From assembly GCA_963970005.1 (NCBI GenBank), contig CAXAMN010021363.1, forward strand, positions 909,427 through 973,426: a stretch of DNA of 64,000 bases, given 5' to 3'. This document shows, piece by piece, positions 54,001-64,000 of the stretch. The DNA comes from Durusdinium trenchii. Its lineage: Eukaryota > Sar > Dinophyceae > Suessiales > Symbiodiniaceae. Made by a program: the position numbers and the translations under genes. Each line of letters begins with the position of its first letter. Within the stretch, counting starts at the first letter, position 1. A model generated the notes under the pieces. It did not search any database. It saw only the letters and a list, made by a program, of their open reading frames with translations, and was not told the DNA's origin.

Positions 54001-55694
54001 GTTGAAACGCCAGCTCAACAAACTCCAGCACGCGATGCCGTGGAGCAAATGATAGAAAATGAATCCTTTTCCTTTGGAACCCTGCTTCTACGGATGGCAC
54101 CTGAGGAGTAAGTGTTGGAGAGCATCGGAGTCCGTTGGTCGCTTGATCGGGGAACCCTGGGGTGTCCACTATAGAATGAGGCCACCTGTTCTATGGTATC
54201 AACTATATCGATCTGATATTGCCATTAGGGTGAGCGATTCTATAGTGGGCCGCCTGGGGGGCGGCATGTCTCATTAGGTCCAGATTGCAACCCTGGGGTG
54301 TGCGATTCTATGTTCTGAAGCCTTTTGTTTCTACCCGGGGTGTCCAGATTTTATAGAACCCTGGGGGTCGCAATTTAGATCTATAATGTTGGATCCTGAT
54401 TAGTAAAGGGGGTCCCCCCCTCAAACAAATGGGGGATCCTCTATAATAAACTACCACCAAAACAAATCTGGATTCCTGTGAGAATTCCTGTGAGAAAGCT
54501 GTCAGTTTTGAAGAAACCTAGAGAAAACTATATCAGCTAATGAATCATAATCATTGGCCTCAGGAGCTAAGGAAAGGAATATTACATGAGCATTTTTTTC
54601 CAGTGGAAAAAACTTTTCACAATTGAGAACCCAACAACAAATCTATTATTGAGGATCAGGTGCCTTCCTGGTCTACTACCTTGAAAATTTGTTTAGGAGC
54701 AATGTTGTATAAAGGGTTTAATTAGGAATTGGTGGTTTTGGTCAGCTGTCAGTTTTGAAGAAACCTAGAGAAAGCTATATCAGCTAATGAATCATAATCA
54801 TTGGCCTCAGGAGCAAAAGAAAGGAAGATTCCATGAGCATTTTTTCCAGTGGAAAAAACTTTTCACAATTGAGAACCCAACAACAAATCTATTATTGAGG
54901 ATCAGGTGCCTTCCTGGTCTACTACCTTGAAAATTTGTTTAGGAGCAATGTTTTATAAAGGGTTCAATTAGGAATTGGTGGTTTTGGTCAGCTGTCAGTT
55001 TTGAAGAAACCTAGAGAAAGCTATATCAGCCAATGAATCATAATCATTGGCCTCAGAAGGAATTCAAACCCTTATTAATTAGGTTTCCAATGTAACAAAT
55101 TTAGGGCCCCCCCAAAAAATTAGCATTATTCAGGACCACTTTTTCAAACAGGGGGTCCTGAATGATTTTGGAAAATTTTAGCATTGTTGCGGACCGGTTT
55201 ACTAATCGTGATCCAACATTACAATGACCACCCCCAAGGGTCAGGGTGAATTCACAGGGGCTTGGATCTCTCATGTTTTGAAACGGATGACTCACCAAAT
55301 TCCACTTTGGCGTTCTGAATGCGGCGATTGTGCTGAGGAGATGGGCTGTTTAGCTGAGAATGGAACTCAGTTTTGCGTTGCAACTTCAGATGGTTGCCCT
55401 GTCACATGCAGAGATGAGGACATTCCATGCGTATATAGTCCCATTCCGGGCGCTATCAACAACAGTTGTTCCACCAGCCTTTCCTATCGATGTTCTTTTC
55501 GGAGCATGTTCGCCTGTGTTGTTTCTTGGCTACACTGTGACACTTGCCAAGAGCTGCGAAGATCTTTTTTTGGGTGATCATGTTGGAACTTGTTTTCATG
55601 CCCTGCAAGATGTAGGAGTTTGTATGCCACCTTGCGCCCCAGTGCGATGAGTGCATTGGTACAAATTGGTGTCCCAGCAGCATGGAGTTCTGAG
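48014..55694 (+). CDS. Multi-exon protein of alternating Cys-rich modules, probably secreted or surface
   Basis: About eighteen small exon-like blocks alternate between two signatures. Type B is DGCPVxCxxxExxC: 48106, 48523, 48985, 49998, 50869, 51755, 52317, 53111, 55392. Type A is (N/H)(W/Y)CSxxPCPxxC, often after CxxC: 48178, 48762, 49230, 50481, 51236, 52032, 52828, 53350, 55658. Examples are DGCPVTCGSGEHLC, NWCSSAPCPASC, GCPAKCHKDEYEC and NWCSVDPCPTTCDEDEITC. Several blocks start right after CAG acceptors (48458, 48727, 49224, 51753, 52018, 52292, 52827). The even Cys count per module suggests disulfide-bonded extracellular repeats. I do not recognise a named domain. First and last exons are not found. 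Some blocks (NWCSAEAW, VPWHQ, NWCPSSMEF) lack expected cysteines, so modules or the whole gene may be decaying. Confidence 0.85.
53660..54380. repeat. Degenerate TCTATAGAA / ACCCTGGGGTG repeat region
   Basis: TTCTATAGAAACC (53694), TTTATAGAGACC (53808), TTTTATAGAGAAT (53848), CTATAGAATGAGG (54169), ATTCTATAGTGGG (54237) and TTTTATAGAACCCTGGGGG (54350) recur with AACCCTGGGGTG blocks between them. The same TATAGAATG theme appears at 29560-30060. No coding exon is visible. The unit is not regular enough to give a period. Confidence 0.6.
53668..53697. repeat. Perfect 13-bp hairpin
   Basis: AGAATGACCACCC (53668-53680) and GGGTGGTCATTCT (53685-53697) pair perfectly around TTGC. It opens the unusual late intron of the Cys-rich gene in which TATAGA motifs recur. 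Confidence 0.85.
54498..55056. repeat. 246-bp tandem repeat, about 2.3 copies
   Basis: GCTGTCAGTTTTGAAGAAAC starts at 54498, 54745 and 54991, giving periods of 247 and 246 bp. The third copy stops after CATTGGCCTCAG near 55056. Copies are almost identical, so the duplication is recent. Each full copy includes CAGTGGAAAAAACTTTTCAC and AACCCAACAACAAATC. It is AT-rich, without an ORF, in the intron before the last two Cys-rich blocks. Confidence 0.95.
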
Positions 55695-56218
55695 AGGTCA
55701 AGCAACAACAAGAAGAGTTTGAGGTGCCCAACCCCTCCAAAGGCAAAATCCAAACCACAGGTCCCAATCTGAAAAGAAGCAACCTGCTAATGATAGCTAG
55801 TCCGCCCCGCTCGGGAACTTGATTTTCACAATTTACTCGAAGTGGTGTCGTGGCCTTTCACCAGCCTTTCCAATGCACGGTGCCCCACTTGGTTGGTCCA
55901 CGCACCTCGTTCATCAGACAAGTGCCAAAGGAAAAGCACGCCGAAGACCACGCCAAAGTTGCCAAAGATGAACACGCAAACATCATCCAACGCCTTCCAC
56001 GACCGACGGCCGATGTTATTGTTATTGTATAATCATGTCTTCATCAGCTCATATCAGCTCCATTCTGACCAAGGTGCTCAGCGACTGCCTGCGCTACGTC
56101 CTTGCCCTGACCCGGCCAAGAGAATGATTCAAAAACTGCGTCTAGAGTATTCCAGAGTAAGTGGGGTCATTTGGTTGCCCATGGACAAGGAGGTTCGGAC
56201 CATCCAGTGTGCCAACTT

Positions 56219-56251
<33 letters not shown>

Positions 56252-56814
56252 GGAGGGACAGACTCAGTGCCTAGCACTTCCATTCCCAAACACCAGAACC
56301 AAAGAGAGAATGGAACAAATAGATTGTGCTGAGTGGACTCTTTTTGGAGCCGCATGTTTGGAGGTGGAGGTGGTGAAAACGGCCGCACATGGCGTGCCAA
56401 AACAATGAAAAAGACAGCAGCACGCATGTTCATGCCAACGACAACTGCAGCAAGCTTTTTGGTTTCAATCCAGACTGCCCGACTGCCCCAGCTTTCTGTG
56501 ACGCCATGGCTTTGGGAGGTTGGAAAGGGTGAATTCGGGTGCCAGGGGATTCAAGATGATTCCAGATGCTGCCATATCCAAGTTCATTGCTGTCAAAACA
56601 TGACACCGTTGACAGTAGGTCAGTAAAGTGTTGATAAATTTCAGGAGGTAAGTGTGGCTTGATCATTGTTGGCCATACCGATGCCATACTGTCGCATTTG
56701 GTGCCGAACACATCCAACGCGTGCCAGGACTTGCCGGAATCAATTGCCACTGCGAGTGGGGCCTGACGGGTCTCTTGGGTGGAATCGTGATCATGCTGGC
56801 GGCAGGCGCCTGTT
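55695..56814. other. Possible 3' exons of the Cys-rich gene, and spacer
   Basis: One weakly supported segment at about 56407-56530 reads HANDNCSKLFGFNPDCPTA then FCDAMALGGWK. It is Cys-containing and might be a terminal exon of the Cys-rich gene. A GA microsatellite is at 56220-56251. The plus-strand ORF 55842-56408 crosses that microsatellite and is not supported as a gene. Confidence 0.35.
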
Positions 56815-56942
56815 CACGAAAGCTAGCTGTAGCTAGCTGGAGTCTGTCTTGCTTTAGCAAGGAGGGTGGGAGCCGAGGACCTGAGTGCAGATACCTGATT
56901 TATCAGGCTTTAACCCCCCCCCCGCGGGTTCAACTCCACCCT
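56815..56942 (+). repeat. Dispersed repeat with B-box-like motif, copy 2
   Basis: This matches the copy at 4259-4393: CACGAAAGCTAGCTGTAGC at the left, CTTGCTTTAGCAAG in the middle, a C run, and GGGTTCAACTCCACCC at the right. It also contains CCTGATTTATCAGG, a perfect 5-bp stem with a TTTA loop like an anticodon arm, which copy 1 lacks. B-box likeness is good (GGTTCAACTCC); A-box spacing is looser than in a tRNA gene. Confidence 0.72.
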
Positions 56943-57236
56943 TCTCCTCAGTACTTGCTGCTGCTTGGTCTCTTGCTGCTTGCATGCTTGGTGCTGCTGA
57001 TTGCCTTTGGCTGCTTGCCGCTGGTTGCTGCTGACGTGTTGGGGCATGAGCGAAGAGTTCGGTGGGGGAAGCGGGTGATGAAGAGTTTGGTGATGTTTGG
57101 TGGAAGCATGGCAGTAGTTGAGTTTTCCCTTTGTGCATCTTATATTAACTATACTATTGTCACGCTGCCCCAACTCGTGTCATGGTACGGTTGATGCCAT
57201 TCATGCGGTTCAGGGTTGCTGCACTTGTTGCAACGC

Positions 57237-57765
57237 AACACTGCTGCTGCTGCTGCTGCTTTGCTGCTGCTTCTTTGCTGCTGCTTTGCTGCTGCTTTGC
57301 TGCTGCTGCGCTGCTGCTGCTGCTTGGCTGCTGCTGCTTGGCTGTTGCTGCTCGGCTGCTTGCTGCTGCTGCTGCTTGGCTGCTTGGCTGCTGCTGCTGC
57401 TTGGCTGCTTTGGCTGCTGCTGCTGCTGCTTGGCTGCTGCTGCTGCTGATGCTGCTGCTGCTTGGTAGCTGCTGCTGCTTGGTAGCTGCTGCCGCTGCTG
57501 CTACTGCGGCTGCTGCTTGGTAGCTGATGCTGCTGTTGCTTGGTAGCTGCTGCTGCTGCTGCTGCTGCTGCTTGGTAGCTGCTGCTGCTGCTGCTGTTGC
57601 TTGGTAGCTGTTGCTGCTGCTGCTTGGTAGCTGCTGCTGCTGCTTGGTAGCTGCTGCTGCTGCTTGGTAGCTGCTCCTGCTGCTGCTGCTGCTGCTTGGT
57701 AGCTGGTGCTGCTGCTTGCTAGCTACTCCTGCTGCTGCTGCTGCTGCGGCGGTTGCTGGGGTGGT
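57237..57765. repeat. 530-bp CTG/CAG trinucleotide tract with higher-order units
   Basis: Almost pure (GCT)n is interrupted at intervals by TTGGTAGCTGCTGCTGC or TTGGCTGCTGC. The right half therefore has a second-order repeat of roughly 25-40 bp. Open frames run through on both strands (Ala/Leu/Cys-rich on plus; Gln/Ser/Ala-rich on minus, 57160-57822, 220 codons). A polyglutamine-like exon on the minus strand cannot be excluded but has no flanking support. Confidence 0.95.
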
Positions 57766-58214
57766 TGTGTGTTGCCATGTGTTGGCTGTGTTGGGGTCGT
57801 ATTGGGGGGGCGCTGTTGGCACTCTCCTTTTCCCTTGGCCATGGCATGTTGCGATTCCCGGCCTGGCTTTTGCTGCCTAAAGAGCCCCAGCGTTGTTTAC
57901 TTGCCTAGCTTTCGCCACCCCCCTCCGGGCCACAAGTTTCAGAGAGCTGCAAAGTCATCAAAGAGAATCTTCGAGCACCCTATCGAGTAATTTCATGTCA
58001 TTTTCAATAGTACTCATATTGATGCAGTTGTTGTTTTTAGGGTGATTTTGTCACATTGTATTCCGGTCCCTTGACCCTGGGCGGACTTTGGTGGTGTCAT
58101 GTGGTGTCAAAGATGTTGCGATCACACATGTGTACAGACCAAGTATGGTCATATTTGTGTGTATGTTTATTATATGTATATATATAATATACATATTTTG
58201 CTTCTGCATGACCA
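57766..58214. other. Spacer after the CTG tract
   Basis: Nothing coding is recognised. A TATATATA microsatellite lies at 58170-58190, just before the possible exon at 58215. Confidence 0.4.
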
Positions 58215-58449
58215 GGCGTCTTCACCGCGTTGCCAGTCTTCTTTGGCTGGTTCTGCTACCAGTGGTACTACGCCGCTTGGTCTTGCAGCTTCGAATCTGT
58301 TTTGCAGATTCCTGGCCGCTTTGCTCGCTCGCTCGACAAGCAAGGCCCTGTGCTGGTTTTGGTTCCTCCTCGGTGTCGCCATGACTGTCTTCGGAGCTTT
58401 CTACGAATGCTTCTGCTCCAAGCCCGTCTACAAGGCTACCCAGGCGTGA
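58215..58449 (+). CDS. Possible terminal exon with one membrane segment, unknown
   Basis: After a CATGACCAG acceptor-like site the frame reads SATSGTTPLGLAASNLF, LAALLARSTSK, then a strongly hydrophobic stretch ALCWFWFLLGVAMTVFGAF, then YECFCSKPVYKATQA and TGA at 58447-58449. The hydrophobic run is long enough for one membrane span, and a cytosolic Cys-rich tail would follow. No family is recognised. The minus strand is also open over the same bases, so strand choice rests on the hydrophobic segment and the acceptor. Confidence 0.35.
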
Positions 58450-60677
58450 CGGGAACATTGAACCATTAAGTTTAACTGAACACTCAGGGCAAGGATTTGA
58501 AGTTGATCTCAGAAGAGTTCTGTACTTGAAGCAATGTGATTTGACTTGACCTCAGGCACGTGAGTGGGCAGAAGAGGATGGCTCGGGAGCAGTGCCACCG
58601 ACACCCTACATTATGATCCAGTGAGGGAGCTTCGCTTACTAGCACTCCAAAATTGCACTCACTGACTATGGAGGAGGATGGGTAGGATGTTTTGGCATTA
58701 TATTTGCAGCGAGTCTGTGACTAGGGAGGCAGGTGGCAATGTGTTCATATGAGCAGCCCATACCATCCTGGAGGGGTCAGGGTGCACTTGCGCTGGTCTT
58801 TGTCGAGACCTGCAGCGTGGCGGTGTACCACACTCTCGTATTTTGGCATTTCTCGCTTGAAAAGAGAGCGAAAGGTGACAGGCACTGCTGGTGACTGGAT
58901 CTGGCGGCATGCAGTTACCGCAAGTCTCTTCCTCAGGCCTTCAAGCAAGACTTTTCGAGGCTCAACAGTCTCTGGAGACATGTGCTTTTCGGCTCAAGTA
59001 AGTTCTATAGCAAGTTCTAGGCCTTCTCTGTGCTCCATTTTGCTGGAGGTGCCGCAACAAGTGCCTTGTGGGCTTCACACTTTGCCAGACAATTTCCTTC
59101 CCCTGCATGCCCCCAGGGGCAAAACAACTCTGATATTCCTGGTGTATCCTGATACTGGGTTTGTGTTTGCCAATGCCATGTGAGGCAGTCTTCTCCGTAT
59201 CATATTTATAAACAATCCAGCGGCGGATACCCGATGAAGTTGGCGAAGTCAATCCAAAAGGCTAGTGCTTTAGAGACGCCACTTGGCTTAGAGACGGGTG
59301 GTCAACTGCCCTGGAGAGACTTCTGTCGCATTTGCACCTGCCAGTGAACTACCTTTGTTGTTGGCTTTTCTTTTGGCCTTAAGTCCGTGACCTTGTATTG
59401 ATTATTTTACAGTATGGCAACGTTTGGCCGGAGGGTTTAGCCTTTCAATGATGGAACTGTAGGCACTTCCAGAACAGACACCCGTTCCACTTGATGTACA
59501 AAGATGCTCGGCAAGCCTAAGACGGCGGAGATGCTTCCAGCCTGCTTGAGGTGTGCGCCATGGCCCATTGGCATGGTGATGAATATGTGATTATGCGAGC
59601 AGTGTTGTGCTTGTCTTGCTGGGATGTGCTCAGAGCACGGCTGAAGCAGCCAAAAGATTTGGTGATAAGGATGTCTTGGACGAAGTCGAAGAAGCCAGGT
59701 CAGAGCCAGCTGTTTTTCCAACTTTGGATCGAGAAATTGGGTTGGAGCCAATAAATAGATTAATTATATGTCCTTGATATGAATTGAATAATCATGTGAT
59801 TATATGTGCCATTGTGCACCCATTATGTAGTATTATAGAATATTATAGACATATATATTCACGTCATTTGTGACTTGGTCGTTGAGAAACCTCCCAGCCC
59901 TTCAAACGTGCACTCACTTGACACCTTGATTCTTGAGCCACACGGAGCATGGCCAAGCACCTTGGGCAGGGGCCACTTCGACCTTGCGAATGTGTGGAGC
60001 CATTTGGCGCCTGCAGGGAATATCTATCGGCTCAATGGCTTGCACCAGGCCACCCAGCGAAGTCGCTCACGTTTGTGCTTGTCTGCTGACAGCCAGGCTG
60101 ACAGCTTCAGTAGCGTTACCCAACGTTTGTGTTCAAGACTTGTTCAAGTGTGCTTTCACAAGGTTTGACAAGGTCTGACATGTTTAGAAATCACCTTAAA
60201 ACACTAGTTTAGTGGCTTAAGTTGCAGCGGTCAAACTCTCGTGATCACATATTATGTGCAGATGAGACTGGCCCACTGTGCCGACCTGCAATCCCAGCTG
60301 CGAGACGTGGCAGAGGACATTTGCGACAAAGTGGTAACATCTTAAATGTGCGGGAGGACATGGAACCCCAAAATCAGAACCGGTTTTTACAATTGTGATC
60401 GCATGCAACGACTTGATTCTCAGACCCCGTGCAAGTCGTGAGTCCATGAAGAGCCGGGTGCAAATCAGCATCGAACCAGCCCCAAGAGGGTGAACACCGC
60501 CTGTCGGCTTGCCCCAGGAGCGCGCGGAGCTTCTGGGGCGAGACCGCTCTTTAGAAGAACGTTGCGACTTGCTACTCCAGGCTCTGAAGACAACCAAGGC
60601 GCCGATCATGGGTAGAGGATGGTAGTTCTGCGAAACTCTCTTTTTGTGAAACTGAATCCTTTTGTTGTGCCTGGGAG
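58450..60677. other. Spacer with uncalled ORFs
   Basis: A minus-strand frame at 58745-58981 (RKVLLEGLRKRLAVTAC, SLFKREMPKYESVVHRH) looks protein-like in composition. A plus-strand frame covers the same bases, and neither has a motif or splice support. 59760-59870 is AT-rich. Nothing else is recognised. Confidence 0.35.
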
Positions 60678-63457
60678 GTGGGCCTCGCTCTTGGAAAGAC
60701 CCAGAAGGACTTGCGGGAAAAGATTTGGGAAACTGTGAAGCAAACTTCTTGTTCAGAGAGTAGTTCAGAAACATTCGAACTGCATGATTTCACAGCCCCC
60801 ACAGGACACGCCCAGAGCTTTGTTTGTCCAAGCCATGCAGCAAGATGTGTGTTTTTCCTTGGCGATGCCGAGTCACACCAGTCCTTGTAGGATACAGAGC
60901 TGGGCTGGGACGACCAGGTTCTGCAGACCGATGGCTTTCCTGTCTTGGAGGAGTTTCTCGTGCTCTTGCTTCACCATGTGGTCTGTTCTTGCAGAGGGGA
61001 AAGGATCTAAAAGCACATTGACAAATAACCGCGCATGCAAGCATCTTTGGTTCTTTGAGCGGCTGGTCCAGCTTCTACGTGCTGGTAACAGGAAACCGTT
61101 CCATCAACGCACCGAGGCGGAAAAAGTGGGTGGCTGGCCAATCGTAGCTCCACTGACACCGTCCTCATGGGAGTCATGGTGGAGTGCCCAACTGGTTGGT
61201 TGGATTGTCAGCCCTGCATGTCAGGAGTCAGGACATCTCAGGACTCAGGACTCACATAAATGACAGGTCAGGACTTGCAGCAATAGTTTCTTTTTTTGGA
61301 GTGACCTTCAGAAGTGTTGAATCTGTGCATCAAAAAGCTTCTTCAGCTTTTCTTGAAGATCTGACCAAGACCCAACCGCCAGGTAGCGCTGGTGCAAACC
61401 ATTGGGCCAGTTCTGGTGGTCCTGGGCCTATGGGAGGCTGGATGGCAGTGAATGTTTTTGCATGTCTTTGCCCTTTCCAATGTGTTCATTGCGACCACCC
61501 AGGTGGCCACGCTAAATCTCAGGACCCGGTTCAGTTGACCCCGACGAACCACCACCGCCACCACCACCACGACGACTAGTACTGCTGCTGCTGCTGCTGC
61601 TGCTAGGACGACGACGACGGCGACCACCACCACCGCCACCACCGCCGCTACTACTACTGTACTGCTCCCCTACTTCACTACCACTACCCCTACCTACCCC
61701 TGCTACTACCACTACCACTGCCACTACCACACTTCCATCAACTGGGTTCAACTGGGTCAACCGGCGCAGCACATTTACGGCCCCCGACGCCGACGCACCA
61801 ATGTGTTTGACCTTTGTGAGAGGGGAGGCTTGTAGGACAAACCATGCGACGTTTAGCGCAATGGCCGCGATGGAATCGATTGCCCTGAGGGGAATACCAA
61901 CTATTTGCATGATCCTGTATCAACTTGGCAGCGCTTGTCTGTCAGCAGCATCCTTTGCCCAAACCGACCGCTATCAGCTTCTCAGCTTAAATTTGACAGA
62001 CAGACAAAACTGATGATGCTGGTAGGAAGTGGGAGCTAATTCAAGATGGAAAATCAGGGAGCGACACTTTCCGGGCAACGCTGAACGCGCGCCTTTTTTG
62101 TTTTTGCTTTTTGAAGGATTGGTGCACGATCTTGATGGGAGTCATGTTCTCTTTTTTCGTCGTGGTACAGCTCCTCAACTACGCCGCCTCTGAACTGGAG
62201 GTTGATGACCTAGTCTTACAGATTTTACACATGACCTTTTTCCGCATCCTTGAACGAATTCTGCAATTCCTTCAAAGCGCATGTTGCTGATCTCATAGCC
62301 CTCAGGATGTGTGGAAGTATGGCCGCCTAGCTGGCTGCACCTCTTTCTGGTCCATAGTAGGCTGGAAGCATCTGGAAGCTTAGTGACTTAGTGGCTTAGT
62401 GACCACTACCGCTTCGCTGTTCTTTTTCTGTGATAGGTGGTTACATCAACGCCTGGTGTGTTTGGCTCTTGGAGTTGGTGAGAGCTTTGATGGTAGAGTC
62501 CAGGTTCTACATGACCGCGTCCCACTACTAGGCTGATGAAGTGAGACTCTTTATAAGTGAGAGGGGTGATTTGGAACCTCGATGAACCTTGTGAAAGTGA
62601 AGAAACTGTGTGACTGTGCGCGCGCTTTGCGTGTGAGGCTAAAGCCACACACTGGCCCACAGTTTAGATGTTTTGGGTCCTCTCAGGTGCTGTGGAACAT
62701 TGTGGCCTTGCCTTTGTCCTTCTGGCGAATGGAGCGTGCTACAGATGCTGCTTGGTGGATTTGCTACATCCCCAAGATGAAACTTTTGCGGCTTGGGGTT
62801 TATACCTCATTGTCGTGGACTACAAAGATGTGTCTTTCGGACCATGTGGGGCTGACTGATGCATGCTCGGGCAGTGGACATACAATCAAGCGTGGATTGA
62901 GGTGATCTTGGGCTCTTGGGGCCTTCTCTTCATGTTCAATTTGGACGACCTCACCGGCATTGCCGGGCAAGTCCTGGGGAGCAATGACCTGGAATTTCAG
63001 CGCAGCCTTTGCTGGACCTATGTATTTTGGCTGAAGACGGTGTAGAAATGTTACTGTATGCATACTGTATGATTGTATGCAAAATTGTAATAAAATGTTT
63101 TATAGGATTTTATAGCTGCTACATAGACACAAGAATCACTGGAAGTGCAAATGGCTCATGCACAGCATCACCCCCAAAAAACAGGCATACCGCATACGCG
63201 ACATGTGGCAAGGATTTTGGAGGCTCAAGAGATGTTGTTTGAGTTTTGGTGTGTTCTTTATTTGGTGTTGCCGACCTTTTTGCTCGAGGGGTGATGCAGC
63301 TCCTTGCTGCGAAGCCCGCAGCTGTTTAGTCCTTGATCCACTTAGTGAACCCACTAATGTTCAATTCGATGCAGAACTAGAGGCAGAAATGCAGGCGGGT
63401 GGCACGACACCGGCTATGTCAATGTTATGTCGAAGAGACTGCCCAGAACTTGGCTGA
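60678..63457 (+). CDS. Probable multi-pass membrane protein gene, exons scattered
   Basis: Several exon-like open segments on one strand have membrane-protein character: LGKTQKDLREKIWETVKQ (about 60687), ESIALRGIPTICMILYQLG (about 61872), TILMGVMFSFFVVVQLLNYA with LVLQILHMTFFRILERIL (62130-62290), GLAFVLLANGACYRCC then AWGLYLIVVDYKDVSFG (62704-62850), IEVILGSWGLLFMFNLDDL (62897-62955) and a soluble acidic end FDAELEAEMQAGG..CPELG (stop TGA near 63455). At least three stretches are long enough to cross a membrane. I cannot name the family; a channel or transporter-like protein is only a guess. Exon joins were not resolved. The microsatellite at 61550-61740 would lie in an intron. Confidence 0.45.
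61550..61740. repeat. Compound trinucleotide microsatellite (ACC/ACG/CTG/ACT)
   Basis: Consecutive short blocks of CCACCA, CGACGA, CTGCTGCTG, GACGACGAC, ACCACCACC and CTACTACTA, then CTACC/CTACCACTA. Frames are open on the minus strand as Ser/Gly/Val runs, which I treat as repeat products. Confidence 0.9.
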
Positions 63458-64000
63458 GCAATTGTTGCTATTCCTGACAGGCGAACTATGGGGCTGCTGC
63501 CAGCAGCAGGCAGGCACTTGGTACAGCAGAAGCTGCACACGAGTGAGATAGTGGGTGAAGGTGCGACACTGCTTTTTGGATGAGGTTCCCAGAGTATCCG
63601 TCCGACGATTCCTTTTTGAAGCCGCGTGGTGGCAACTCTGCTATCCTCACAGCCACCTGGTAGCAGATTCAGACCGCGCTGTGTTTCAGGCGGCAAATTG
63701 ATGTTTTCAGTCGCTCTGACTACTGAGGCTGGTCTACTCATTGCAGATGTTGTCGGAGCCGGGGTTCTTGCAATGGGCTGGGAACTGATCGAGTCTTTTT
63801 CCCAAGACATTCCAAGACTAACATGGTGGTTGTTCTGGACGACTTCTAGTAGTTTGATGGGTGGCTTGCAGACCAACCTGAGGCAATGCTGTTGCCAAAC
63901 TGGGCTGGCTAATGGCAATCCCCATCATTTGCCTCATGCTTGCTACTTGGCAGAGCCAAACTGCGCATTTGGAGGGGATCATACATCCACTTCTCCAGTG
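63458..64000. other. Right edge, no supported gene
   Basis: A 185-codon minus-strand ORF (63361-63918) overlaps the last membrane-gene exon in antisense and lacks recognisable features. I see no repeat or RNA gene in these bases. Confidence 0.4.

Noticed and set aside
57160..57822. 220-codon Gln/Ser/Ala-rich minus-strand ORF
   Set aside because: Fully explained by the CTG trinucleotide tract. No flanking unique protein sequence.
1..64000. tRNA, rRNA, CRISPR arrays, and spliced-leader relics
   Set aside because: No cloverleaf-capable tRNA, rRNA signature or CRISPR-like spaced repeats were seen. I looked for the dinoflagellate spliced-leader core TTTTGGCTCAAG and found no match; only TTTTGGCTGAAG near 63027 inside an exon-like segment. 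Covariance-model and exact-match searches would be decisive.

Overview
The window looks like nuclear DNA of a dinoflagellate, most likely a Symbiodiniaceae- or Polarella-like alga. Genes are cut into many small exons. Introns end in AG but often start with GC, and possibly GA, instead of GT. All recognised genes lie on the plus strand. Several families seen here (a NYN-domain protein with a long lineage-type C-terminus, an 841-plus-residue SH3-like protein, a four-ORF tyrosine-recombinase retroelement) are ones I associate with dinoflagellates. Two 10-N runs mark scaffolding gaps.

Layout. 1-2.7 kb is repeat DNA: hairpins with GGGGTGCCC arms, CATCTTCACAT-type low complexity and a 73-bp satellite. 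3.26-6.04 kb holds an IWS1/SPN1-type transcription elongation factor. From 8.18 kb exons of a DEAH-box RNA helicase appear (motifs I, Ia, II, III by 14.06 kb). They resume at 41 kb with motifs IV(?), V, VI, HA2 and OB fold, ending at 46.42 kb. Between the two halves, on the same strand, lie a dinoflagellate protein of unknown function (17.5-20.7 kb) and a diflavin reductase of the NDOR1/TAH18 type. The reductase is itself divided: flavodoxin exons at 21.97-24.09 kb, FAD and NADPH domains at 37.4-40.93 kb. Its large gap contains a NYN-domain ribonuclease-like gene (25.0-26.6 kb) and a nearly complete retrotransposon (30.15-37.27 kb). The apparent architecture is therefore nested: helicase [unknown protein; reductase [NYN gene; retrotransposon]].

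The retrotransposon is the outstanding element. It has two gag-like ORFs, a pol ORF joining reverse transcriptase, C5-cytosine methyltransferase and RNase H, and a tyrosine recombinase ORF, so it is DIRS-like rather than LTR-integrase type. Methyltransferase capture by dinoflagellate retrotransposons has been reported (de Mendoza and colleagues, 2018), so the class is not new. The arrangement here, with an ATGA gag/pol overlap and an altered reverse transcriptase active site, deserves attention.

From 48.0 to 55.7 kb about eighteen small exons encode alternating cysteine-rich modules of a probably secreted or surface protein. Its large late intron carries a 246-bp tandem repeat. 55.7-64 kb contains a dispersed repeat with a Pol III B-box-like motif, a 530-bp CTG tract, other microsatellites, and exons of a probable multi-pass membrane protein near the right end. 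Exon borders are read by eye and are approximate unless a splice site is named.
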